Origin: Craterostigma plantagineum
Lineage: Eukaryota; Streptophyta; Magnoliopsida; Lamiales; Linderniaceae
Reading direction: 5' to 3'
Length of the DNA: 64,000 nt
NCBI GenBank assembly: GCA_027422505.1
Contig: JAPQWV010000005.1
Coordinates: 18,022,001 to 18,086,000, forward strand
Shown here: in pieces, positions 1-9,827 of the stretch
Position numbering within the stretch: position 1 is the stretch's first letter
Layout: every line of letters starts with the position of its first letter
Notes under the pieces: generated by a model
Databases searched by the model: none
What the model was told of the DNA's origin: nothing
What the model saw: the letters and a program-made list of their open reading frames with translations, nothing else
Program-made: the position numbers and the translations under genes

Positions 1-300
1 AAAGAACGGCCAATCGGGGAGGCTTATCTCCGTTGGTCCCCTTCAATTAAGTCTTGTCTTATCTACGTTTCCGCTTTACAAAGTAGGGAGGCGTGAGAGG
101 CGTGTTCCAATTTGAGCGTGTATCGTAGGGGCGAGACGCGGCTCAAAGAGGAAGCCGGTCACGGGCGCGTTTTGGGGTATCGACAATCCACGCCGTCGTT
201 TCCTAACGCTCGTACTCTTTTTCTCATACTCGTACTCTTTTCTTTCGCTCTTACTCTTTTTCTTATACTCTTATTTCTTACGGGCCCTCGGCTTTTAATT
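1..300. other. Unassigned repeat-flanking DNA
   Basis: No coding region is supportable here. The stretch leads directly into the 39-bp tandem array and is probably part of the same repetitive element. Pyrimidine-rich words of the type CTCGTACTCTTTTTCT recur just before the array. Confidence 0.4.
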
Positions 301-605
301 CCCCAGCCTCTTATTCCGGCCTTATCGTACGGGGTATTTTCCCAGCCTCTTATTCAGTCCTTATCGTACGGGGTATTTTCCCAGCCTCTTATTCAGGCCT
401 TATCGTACGGGGTATTTTCCCAGCCTCTTATTCAGGCCTTATCGTACGGGGTATTTTCCCAGCCTCTTATTCAGGCCTTATCGTACGGGGTATTTTCCCA
501 GCCTCTTATTCAGGCCTTATCGTACGGGGTATTTTCCCAGCCTCTTATTCAGGCCTTATCGTACGGAGTATTTACCCAGCCTCTTATTCAGGCCTTATCG
601 TACGT
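301..605 (+). repeat. 39-bp tandem array, about 7.7 copies
   Basis: A 39-bp unit (13 codons, so one frame stays open and reads a repeated QPLIQALSYGVFS-type peptide) is repeated about eight times head to tail. The central copies are identical or nearly so, and the first and last are diverged. The open frame from 112 to 855 is a by-product of a repeat length divisible by three; nothing outside the array looks like protein. It is best read as a minisatellite inside a larger repeat. Confidence 0.9.
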
Positions 606-1040
606 AGGGGAAGCCGTGACTCTTCATTCGAGTCGACACAAACGCCAATATCGGCGAATATACATCGCACACAGGCGATCTTATGCACGCTCATACCTCG
701 CTCCTTACGTACTACTCATGCGTGCAAATGCTCATGTACATATGCAATTCATACTATCATGCATAGAAACAAATCATGCCATACATACGCATTTCATAGA
801 AAATACACGAGCACGTAATTCACATACTTGGTCGCAGGCAAGTTACGTGTCGTAGTTGAATTTCTACTTACCTGGAGTCCGTAGATTAGCAGTCACCGGA
901 CCCGTAAGTGTTCCTAAGTCCCGACCTTAGGCACGAAATATTGGTGTCAGTGCGCTATTTTATTTAATGGTTTGAGTATACTAATCTTCAAGCCCTAAAT
1001 GTACATCATGGGTTAAAATAGATTTCGGGTTGTATAGTTA
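606..1040. other. Intergenic or transposon-internal DNA, nothing recognised
   Basis: There is no gene, RNA or clear repeat. The segment separates the 39-bp array from the TCGACATTT array. Confidence 0.4.
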
Positions 1041-1047
1041 ATTAAGT

Positions 1048-2066
1048 GTCGACATTTTACTTTGGTCTATCAGTATTGCATTCGACTTTTGTACTGAAAA
1101 TGTCGATATGGATTTACCATGAAGCTCGACATCATTTGTCGAGGTAAATATTGGTATAATTTTATGAGGTAGGATCTCGACATTTATACCTTAGGGTTTC
1201 GACATTTTGTGTTCACTTTCATTCGACATTTATCTCGCCATTTTGAAACATAAAATGTCGACATGAAATTCACCTCGACAGTTTATGTTCGACCCGACAT
1301 TTTATGCATGAACTCGACATTTAATGATTTAAAGATCTCGACATTATGATTGTAAAGATCTCGATATCATTCTAAAAGGATTCGACATTTTATACTTAAT
1401 TCCACTCGACATTTCGTCTAAGTGAAAGGACTCGGCATTTAAATGATTTAAGAACTCGACATTATTCTCTAGCTCGACATTTTTATTCCTTATAGAATGA
1501 TTCGACATTTAACTCAATTAGGGTCTCGACATGTTTATGAAGCTCGACATTTTTAGCTATTTTATCTAGACGTTGCATCTCGATTTTATTGTCGACATTT
1601 AACTCGACATTTTCATTCCTTTTCTCTCGACTTTTTACATCTATCATTCGACATTTATCGTTGGAAATGTCGACATAAATTCTCACATGGACCTCGACAT
1701 TTATAAAATGTCGATATGTAGGTTACTTCGACATTTCATGCTCAACCCGACATTTTCTCTCAATAGTAGGGCTCGACATTTTACTCGTCGCTTGAAACGA
1801 ACAAAGTCGACATGAGCCCGACATCTTTCCTTAACATCTCGACATTATTGTGTATGAACTCGACATTTTACCTTGCATCTGTGTCGACATTTTCTGTTCA
1901 ATTCCATTCGACATTTATCATACATAAATCTCGACACTTTTTAACTCGACATTTATAAAATGTCGATATATATGTTATGTCGACATTTCATGCGACATTT
2001 ATCCTAACATGGTTTCGACATTTCGTCCGAATGAAATGACTCGACATTCTACTCGACATTTATCAT
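1048..2066 (+). repeat. Irregular array of TCGACATTT words
   Basis: By eye about 35 copies of TCGACAT(T/A)T or one-base variants occur in about 1 kb, nearly all on the + strand. Spacing is irregular, mostly 15 to 45 bp. A few reverse-complement copies (AAATGTCGA) occur near 1100, 1255, 1665, 1705 and 1967; some fuse into palindromic ATGTCGACAT. Because the spacing varies this is not an ordinary tandem satellite. Its role is unknown. Confidence 0.85.
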
Positions 2067-2866
2067 CTTCTTCGATTTTCCGTCGTTCTTCTCCCTCGAT
2101 TTCGCTTCATAACTTGTTCTTCCTAGAATCATGAGCCCTAAATCATATACTAAGCTACTTAACTTCACATTTACTCCTACCGAAACCCTTATTACGACCC
2201 TAAGCTCGGCTTTTTAGGGTTTCTCGTGTTTTTCTCCAACCGTTTGCTTTTAATGCCATTAATGCTCTTCAACTATACCTAAAGTAAAGAATTAAGAGCT
2301 TAAGGAGGTGTTTTACTTACCAACTTCGAATTCCCGAGTGATTTGAGGGTGTTGCTTTGAAGCTTGCTTCGACTTCTTCCTTTGCTTCTTTTCGTTTTTG
2401 CTTCGTGGGTTTTCTTTTGGGTGTGTTTGTCGAATTTTGGGTTAATTTGATAGGATATTTCCATAAGCTTTTAGGGTGTGGTTTAGACTTGGCGTGGGAT
2501 ATCCTTGTTTTGGGGGAACTTGTCTCCAAAGTTGGTATTTCTTTTATGGATTGGGCCTAGTTCCATTTTTAGCCCATTTGGAAATTCCTAGTTTATTAAA
2601 TTCGTGGTCCAAAGTTTCTTCCTAGCCCAATTCCCATATAATTGTCATTAAGTCTTCTTCCTTCCTTATTAGTGTCTAAAATCCCTTACATAATTTAGGG
2701 ATCGTCGTAAGCACTTTATTATTAGCACGTAATACTCACAAAATCACGAGCATGAAATTTCATGAATTCACATAAAAGTAGAACATATACGTAATTAACA
2801 CAAAATCACGTAAGTCATACACATAGTTTATTGGCCGACCTAATTTTCAGGGACCGGGGTCCTACA
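2067..2866. other. AT-rich stretch, possible LTR terminus at its right edge
   Basis: No convincing gene is present. On the minus strand, the sequence starting at 2866 reads TGTAGGACCCCGGTCCC, which resembles the start of many plant LTRs (TG at the end). The next bases belong to a decayed hAT element that looks cut at this point. This suggests, without proof, that 2866 is the edge of a minus-oriented LTR or solo LTR that includes the repeat arrays to the left. Confidence 0.3.
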
Positions 2867-3063
2867 GTCATGCCGTCGACAGCATTTATTGGCAGAGCGT
2901 ACTTGATCGAGCGTATGACTCTTTAAAGAGTATAAGTCCGATTTCGGTCATGACCCGTCTCGATCGGGCTCGGAACGCGGTCAATCTACTTCTATTAGTA
3001 GTCGATCTTCACGATTAGCTGACTACTAGGACATCCTCAACGCAAACAAGCGCCCAAGGTTCT

Positions 3064-3443
3064 CCCAAAACTCCTACATAGAACTCGATAACTTCATGAA
3101 CACGACTTTCGAGATTGAGGACGACGATAGCTTCAATGTCCTTAGATGGTCGAGGGTGTCGTCAACGTATCCAACGTTGGCGAGGATCGCTCGGGAGATC
3201 CTTGCCATCCCGGTTTCGACCGTCGCGGTGGAGCATGCTTTTAGCATGGGCGGTTTGACTTTGAGCGAGAAGCGTTCGAACTTGGGTGTCGACAACCTCG
3301 AGTACCAATGTCTTCTCGATGATTGGACTCGAGTTGAGTATCGCACCCAAGATGAGCGTGCCAGCGACTCGCCCGACGGCCTTTTCGATGACACCACCGG
3401 CACAGGGACAAGCGGCGGGAACGGCGGCGGCGAGGATTATTAG
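3064..3443 (+). pseudogene. hAT transposase, C-terminal (hATC) fragment
   Basis: The open frame (M at 3096) reads the hAT dimerisation domain: a YPTLARIAREILAIPVS block, an EHAFS-x-GG block and a KRSNL block, in the family order. In active plant hAT transposases this domain mediates dimer formation and ends the protein. The upstream zinc-finger and RNase H-like catalytic parts are missing, so this is a remnant. The tail becomes low-complexity (GTSGGNGGG). It may once have been spliced to the small repeated exon-like blocks at 3581-3770. Confidence 0.8.
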
Positions 3444-3488
3444 AGGCATTCGTCGAGGCGTGGACTCCACATCAAGTCATCAACAAAC

Positions 3489-3770
3489 ACGCCCGAAAAA
3501 AGATAAGTATCCGATTCTTATATTTTTTGTGCAAATAATTGTTATGTTTACAGCTAACTAATGAATTGTTATTTTCAGTTACCTCAAGATTTGCACGAGC
3601 CAATTACGAGCGACGACGAAGCCCGAAAAAGATAAGCATTCATCTTTTTAGTTTTAAATATTTGTATCGTTTGTAAATTGTAACTAACAAAGAAAAATAC
3701 TTATTTTCAGGTACTTCAATATTTGCACAAGCTGATTACGAGCGACGACGAAGCCCGAAAAAGATAAGTA
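3489..3770 (+). repeat. Tandem repeat with exon-like units, ~131-bp period
   Basis: The block ending GACGACGAAGCCCGAAAAAG recurs with GCCCGAAAAA at 3491, 3621 and 3753 (period 130-132 bp). Two units contain a pyrimidine tract, TTTTCAG, then a short frame reading LHEPITSDDEARKR or LHKLITSDDEARKR and a stop. It looks like a duplicated terminal exon of the decayed hAT gene. Confidence 0.65.
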
Positions 3771-3837
3771 AATCTTTGATATTTAATTAATTTTTATTCT
3801 TTTTAGTTGAACTTCTGATATAACTTATGTTTGCGCA

Positions 3838-4067
3838 ATTTTTTTCAAAGGGAATGACTCAAGGAGATTTCGAAGAAGAGGGGCTTCGCGGCTTCGCCCG
3901 TTCGCGGCTTCGATAAGTCCAAGCAGATCATACTTCCGCTTCCGCGCTTGCCTTGCCGCTTGGACTTGTTGAAGCCTTGAAAGGGCGAAGTCCCTGTCGG
4001 GTATGAGATTTGAAGAAGAGTTTTTTTCAAAGGGAATGAGATTTCGAAGAAGAGTGACTTCGCCCGT
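3838..4067 (+). repeat. Diverged direct repeat of ~180-bp spacing
   Basis: The words TTTTTTTCAAAGGGAATGA and GATTTCGAAGAAGAG occur near 3838-3876 and again near 4020-4052. Both copies are followed by TTCGCCCG-type sequence. It is probably an internal duplication of the hAT remnant; no protein is supported. Confidence 0.5.
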
Positions 4068-4429
4068 GAAGGGCTCCATCAAGTGCGGCGTAAGGACGGA
4101 GCCTTTCGCTTCCGCGCCTGCACTTGCGGGAGTCTTTCTCGGACGAAGCCCCTGTCAGTGTCAGCTAGTATTCAAGCTCAAGATTTGCGGAGCCGGATCG
4201 GACGGAGACCGAAAAGAAAACTTCTCATCTCACCATGTTTTGTTTTTTTATTTATGTATTGTATTGTAAAATTGGTTCAATTAAAATTTCATACTACGAT
4301 ATTTTTGTAAAATGTTGTACATTTTTGTAAGTGTCTTACGAGTACATTCCGATACATAATTCGATCAAATAATATGCCAAACCAAACATTTTATTCAAAC
4401 AAGAATTAAAAAAAAAAAATCCGGTTAGA

Positions 4430-4539
4430 CTAACCGTCAACCGGGGGCGGCTAACCGTCAACAGCCCCCGGCCGGTTAGACGATGGACTAACCGTCAACC
4501 GTCGGTTTGCAACCGCCGGTTACGGTTAACCGGCGGTTG
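4430..4539. repeat. GC-rich inverted-repeat cluster at hAT end
   Basis: CCGGTTA and its complement TAACCGG alternate. CCGGGGGC pairs with GCCCCCGG across a 15-nt spacer, and CAACCGCCGGTTA pairs perfectly with its complement at 4510-4539. Subterminal repeats of this type bind transposase in hAT elements. The block lies 145-255 bp before the POLK start codon. Confidence 0.7.
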
Positions 4540-4683
4540 GGCAGGCCTTTTCAATATAGTCTCAAATTAAATTATCGTAGAAATGATTTCACTAATTTCT
4601 TCACCCGTTTATTTTCTCGAAGAACACTCAGAAATTCCCAAATTTAAACCTCAAAATACCCATAGGTGAAGAAGAAAGCAGAT

Positions 4684-7600
4684 ATGGAAAAAACGTTGGC
4701 ATCAGTTGACAACGATCGGCCTTGGCAATCTTACACCACTGTTTACACCAATGCTAAAGCAGGTAGAGCGTTGTTTCTTTTTTCGCTATGGTCTTGATAG
4801 TTTTATGCTTAATTATGTTCGTCTGGTTTTGAAATTGTGACTAGGAATGGAAGGTGTGGACAAGGAAAAAGTCCAGAGAATAGTGTATGAGATGAGCAAA
4901 GGTTCCAAATATTTCGCGAACGAGGAGAAGAAAGAAGCTGAGGTTAAGAAGAAAATCGAGAGTATGCAGGCGCACCTTGAGAAGCTTACTGATTTGGATA
5001 AATCAAACTATCAAAAGGTGTGTAATGAATTATAGTATTAAGTTGTAATTAATTTGATAGCTAGTATCGATTCTGTGATGTTTTAGTATGACTTCCCGCT
5101 CAACTTTAAATGTTTGCTATTCTGATTGTCAAAATCTCTGTTGGTTTTGTGTTGCTCAGTTTTTTATTGTTGTTCTCAAGCAAGATGTATGAAGTTCGTG
5201 AAATGTGAGAGAGAAGGGATAGCTGAATTATATCTTAGTGGCAATACTGTGTTTGGAGATATTTCATTGTTGGTTTGTTATCTGTCTGTCTACAGTTTGC
5301 TGAAAAAAGGATTGTAGAGTTAGAAGCGTCTCGCGATTTGTCAAGGCTTTGGCTGCATGTGGATATGGATGCTTTCTATGCATCTGTTGAGACATTGTGC
5401 AATGATTCTCTGAAGGGGAAACCAATGGCAGTTGGTAGCATGTCTATGATCTCGACAGCAAATTATGAGGTTGGGTGACCTGATTTGAACCAGTCGGTAT
5501 ATTGTAAGCTAATATTAGAATTTTTGGCATATCCGCTTATATGTTTTAGTTTTTACTTTCCGAAATCCCACCCAGTTCTGCTTTTGTTATGCTTACTAAT
5601 ACTTTCTATTTTCATTCCAGGCAAGAAGGTTTGGAGTACGGGCTGCAATGCCTGGATTTATTGCACGTAAATTGTGTCCAGAGCTGATTTTTGTTCCAAC
5701 GGACTTCAAGAAATATAATTATTATAGTGATTTAACTACGAAGGGTCAGTCCTATTTGCTTTTATGTTTTGTTTGTTTCCAAAAAAGGAAATATGGATAG
5801 ATTTGATTGATATTTATTGCCTTTCTTTTGCTTTCAGTTTTTCAGAAATATGATTCAAACTTCTTGGCTGCCAGTTTAGATGAAGCATACATAGACATTA
5901 CAAAATACTGCGAGGACAACAAAATGACTGCTGACGAAGTAAGTTAAGGCATGGATTGTGATTCCCTTAATACCCGAGTTGTTCGTCTCTTCTTTTACTG
6001 TTCATGTGGATATTTTTGCTTATCTTATCTAAAGATGATAGCTGTTGTTAACACCACAATCTTGCTTTAAAAGGTGGCTATAGAGCTCAGAGAGAGCATA
6101 CAAAAAGAGACAGGACTTACATGTAGTGCTGGGGTGGCACCAAATCGATTACTTGCTAAGGTAAAGACTTTCTCATGATGGGGTTATGGTGAATTTTTGT
6201 GTTTGATGATACTGTGGTCTGTGGCCAACAGAATCAAATGAAATGTGAAAGAAAATGACCAATGCCTTTTCTTGAGATAAGAATAGCTTTTTCTCATCAT
6301 TGGCCTTATAGCATCAATGTAACCAAATAAATGCTAATTTGCAGTTCATGACCGATTGCTTGTGGTGCACATGTAGTTTTCCATATACATATAATTCAGA
6401 GTTCATGCACCTTCAGGCAAATATATACTATGACTTCTTGATTTAAGTATATTTTCCGACCAGGTTTGCTCAGATATCAATAAGCCCAATGGTCAGTTTG
6501 TTTTACCAAATGAAAGAATGGCTGTGATGACATTTATATCCTCACTACCTATAAGAAAGGTACTCTTTATGCTTACTGATCTATATGCTGAATTTTTTGA
6601 GATCATTTCCAGGAATCGAACTTTCTAATACACATCGTCCAACCACTTTTTCTCATTCATCTTACATAGATTGGGGGCATTGGTAAAGTCACTGAGAGTG
6701 TGCTGAAGGGCATTTTGGGTATTACGTCCTGTGAGGATATGCTGCGAAAAAGTGGTTTGATCTGCGCACTGTTTTCTCGCTCATCTGCAGGTTTGTTGGA
6801 CCTTCTTATGTTTTTTGTTTTCATGTTCAATTGTTAACCTGTACTTCTGTTTAATTTGTTACGTTGTCTGCCTTTCACTTGCTACTTCATGTAAGGATTA
6901 GCATATAGCTTCATTGATTTGAGATGGAAATCATTTGTTTTTGCACCAGGCCATTAGTCAAGAATGCTATCAGTATCAATACAACATTTTTTTTGGCAGA
7001 ATTCTTCTTGTCTGTCGGTTTGGGTCTAGGGAGGACAGACACGCCCCAAATTTCCCAGCGGAAAAGTATAAGCAATGAGAGAACATTTTCATCTACTGAA
7101 GATGAGGTATCACTTTGTGAGAAACTAGGTAATTTGGTTAGCATGATGAAAAGCACCCTTGTTGCCTTTCTTAGCATAGTTTTTCTCGTTATGGATTCCA
7201 GGTATAAATTATTGACGTTATTGAGATCTTGCTGTGACCATACGTCGTACAAATGTCTACTAATATCACATGATTACGACTTTTTTGAACGTATTCTGCT
7301 CTAAGGTCTTTTTGTGGAACGTGATGTCTTATTTACATTTGATTGTCTGATCAATTCAAACCATTTTCAGCGGATCTTGCGAACAATCTTTCTAATGACA
7401 TGAAGAAAGAAGGCCTTTGCGGAAGAACATTAACATTAAAGCTGAAGACGTCATCCTTTGAGGTTATATGAAGCATCTTAGATTTTGGGGTGATTAATGC
7501 TCTTCGTCTTAAATATATTTTTTCGTTAGGTCTCCATCATCAGTTTCTTATATCCGATGAGGCATGTTGCTTCTAACTGTTTTTTTTTTCATGTCTTATT

Positions 7601-8626
7601 TTTGTTTGAAATGTGTATAGTCGGGCCGCATGGATTGATATGATTTGATCTCTTGCTTATACTATAATTGCTTCTCCAGGTTAGAACTCGGTCAGTGACT
7701 TTACCGAATCATATATGCTCGAGTGAGGATATACTGAGACATGAACGAAGCTTCTTAAAGCTGAATTCCCAGTATCTCTTCGTCTGATGGGTATGAAAAC
7801 CAGATAATAAATTTTTATGATGCTTTATGTTTTCGCTCCTTGGTTATATTCGTAGTTCTCCTGATTTCTATATGTTCTCTTGTGGCTTTGTGCCTTGATT
7901 CTATTTCTGCGTATCTTACCGAAACATGTTTGCCATAGAACTGATGCTCATGACACATCCTCGGTTCAATAGTAGTATATATATCACGAGATATTTTCTT
8001 ACCAATAGGACTTCGAATGTCCCAATTCAATGAGGGTACAAACGGTGCTGCCCATGATCCAAAGCAAAAAACACTTTCTAACTTCATGGTCACACATGAG
8101 TCTGCTTCATGTAGAGCTTTGGGAGATGAAGCACTCATCGAATCCCATAGCAGTGATGACATCTTAGCCAGTTGTGCTACTCTTCCTTTACATGAAGGAC
8201 GTGAAAATATTGATTTTCCCGATCCCACAAGCTTAAGGGACCACAATGACAATAATACAGAGGCGTCAAGGCTTGATCTCCAGCTAGCAGAAATCAGACA
8301 TGATGTGAGAGTCCTAACTGATTCATTTTTATGTGATGAAGCTAATATATATTCATCTCAGGGGGAATTAGTTTATTGACGAGAACCTACCTCATTTTTT
8401 GTCCTTTTTTCGTTTTATTTAGGCAAATAACTCTGTTGAAGAAACTGCGTCAAAGTCCGAAGAGTCGATATGTTGGTTAAATGACTACCAATGTTCGATA
8501 TGCGGAGCCGAACTGCCTCCCTCATTTGTTCAGGAAAGACAAGAGCATCTTGATTTTCATATTGCTCAAAGGCTGCAAGAAGAGGATTCTTCTATAAATA
8601 TCGACAGAACTTTCAGCCGTGATATC

Positions 8627-8670
<44 letters not shown>

Positions 8671-8859
8671 CGAGTGATTGAATTTTATTATCATCAGAAG
8701 ACGCTTGAATCCGTGGTGATTTTCGAAATTTTTATTAACAGGTCAACTGAAAAGGATCAAACAGGACAGAGTCGACCGAGGAAGAAGCTGAAAAGATCGA
8801 AGCCTCCTTCAAAGGGTAAGCACATACCTATCGATGCATTCTTTGCCAAGACCACTTAA
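4684..8859 (+). CDS. POLK: DNA polymerase kappa (Y family), 14 exons, frameshift in exon 11
   Basis: Translesion DNA polymerase of the nucleus (DinB/Pol kappa). Exons by GT-AG and frame: 4684-4762, 4845-5017, 5296-5469, 5621-5744, 5838-5938, 6074-6160, 6464-6559, 6670-6790, 7000-7128, 7371-7462, 7680-7790, 8009-~8304, 8423-8628, 8742-8859, giving about 635 aa if the frame were intact. Visible in order: N-clasp; HVDMDAFYASVE (first metal-binding Asp); YEARRFGVRAAMPG; SLDEAYIDIT (catalytic Asp-Glu); helix-hairpin GIGKVTESVLKGI; FFLSVGLGLG; little-finger domain; a UBZ-type C-x2-C-x11-H-x3-H ubiquitin-binding finger (residues ~550-580); and a C-terminal IPIDAFF PCNA-binding box. Exon 11 does not keep frame: about 7735-7755 one base is missing, so translation stops before the finger. 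The exon 12 donor is uncertain (8304, 8310 or 8370 all keep frame). Confidence 0.93.
7735..7755 (+). other. POLK: Apparent 1-nt deletion in POLK exon 11
   Basis: The frame entering exon 11 (VRTRSVTLPNH) reaches a TGA at the exon end. The frame leaving it (LKAEFPVSLRLMG) is the one that joins exon 12 (LRMSQF). One base is missing between ILRH and LKAEF. The splice sites on both sides are good, so either the allele is broken or one base of the assembly is wrong. Confidence 0.75.
8632..8665. repeat. (TA)n microsatellite in POLK intron 13
   Basis: About 17 TA dinucleotides lie directly after the exon 13 donor. Confidence 0.95.
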
Positions 8860-9827
8860 AAGTATATTATGCATTGGAGATACTATTACATACTTGTTCA
8901 CTACTATAATAGTATTCAATTTGTATAGAGTGGATCAATGCTTACCATGGCGTGATGATAAAAATTTGTTCTCGCCTTTTAAACTTGGTCTGTGACTAAT
9001 AGAATGGACCGACAGGGCTGTAAATAAGCTGTAGTAAAATTTTGGAAAGACGAAACATGAAATCAATGAAGAAAAGACACGAAAAGAAGTGTGAAAAAAC
9101 ATTGAAACGAAATTCTTTCTAGCCACACTTTTCTATAATATAAAAAGACGCTATTCAGCTTCTGTCTTGGTGCTATATGTCTTTGCTTCGCCGGCCTTGA
9201 GTTCCACATTTCTGAGTGAATGTAGTAAGGAATGGATCGATCGACTTTTTATCAACATGTCATTATTATTATGGTTCGAACTGCATTAGTATATATGTGT
9301 CATTGATGATGATTGAAGCAACGAAGGTAGAAATTTTCAGCTGATCTAACTAAAAAAAACTTGCGGTGATCGAAAAATCATGCACTTTCGTTGATTAACT
9401 ACTTGTAAATCGCAGACAAAAACGTTACCCAATCCTCAATGCCATTAAATATCTATACACAACTCACAATTTCAAAAGGACGTGAATTATCAAAATGCAA
9501 AAGATTCAATAAAAAAAAAAAAAAACTAATAATACAACAATCGCCAGCTTCTTCACGATCACGCACTCACCACCGCGGCATGCACAAGCAAAGCGACACC
9601 TCGACAAAGATAAAAATAAAACGCTAGTGAGCAATAAAATCTATCCTATAAAAAACACCAAATACAAAGCCAAGAACGACATAGAATATGTCACACAAGT
9701 GTGGCAAAAGGGAGGACGACACTCACAAAGATCATTATTTCTTGTAATACCATCGACATGTAAGAAGCCGCGGCCCCATTTATCCCTGCGAATGAAAATC
9801 ATATCAATAAAATAATCCATTCACCAA
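8860..9827. other. POLK 3' flank and intergenic DNA
   Basis: It lies between two convergent genes (POLK + and GH17 -), so it holds both 3' UTRs. No further gene, tRNA or clear repeat is seen; an A-run sits at about 9511-9525. Confidence 0.6.

Larger units (their letters stand above)
2867..4547 (+). mobile_element. Decayed hAT transposon, 3' part
   Basis: It contains the C-terminal dimerisation domain of a hAT transposase (see 3064-3443), then non-coding DNA, then a GC-rich terminal region of overlapping inverted CCGGTTA/TAACCGG motifs. The last of these is a perfect 13-bp inverted repeat with a 4-nt loop (4510-4539), followed by GGGCAGGCC, the style of plant hAT ends. No left end was found; the left side seems cut at 2866. 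Target duplication could not be checked. Confidence 0.65.

Noticed and set aside
301..605. CRISPR-like array
   Set aside because: The units are contiguous with no unique spacers, and the genome is a plant.
112..855. 247-codon open frame over the 39-bp repeats
   Set aside because: It exists only because the repeat length is a multiple of three. Sequence outside the repeats is not protein-like.
6911..7304. Overlapping open frames on both strands within POLK
   Set aside because: They span the exon 9 and intron boundaries and are shadows of POLK exon 9.
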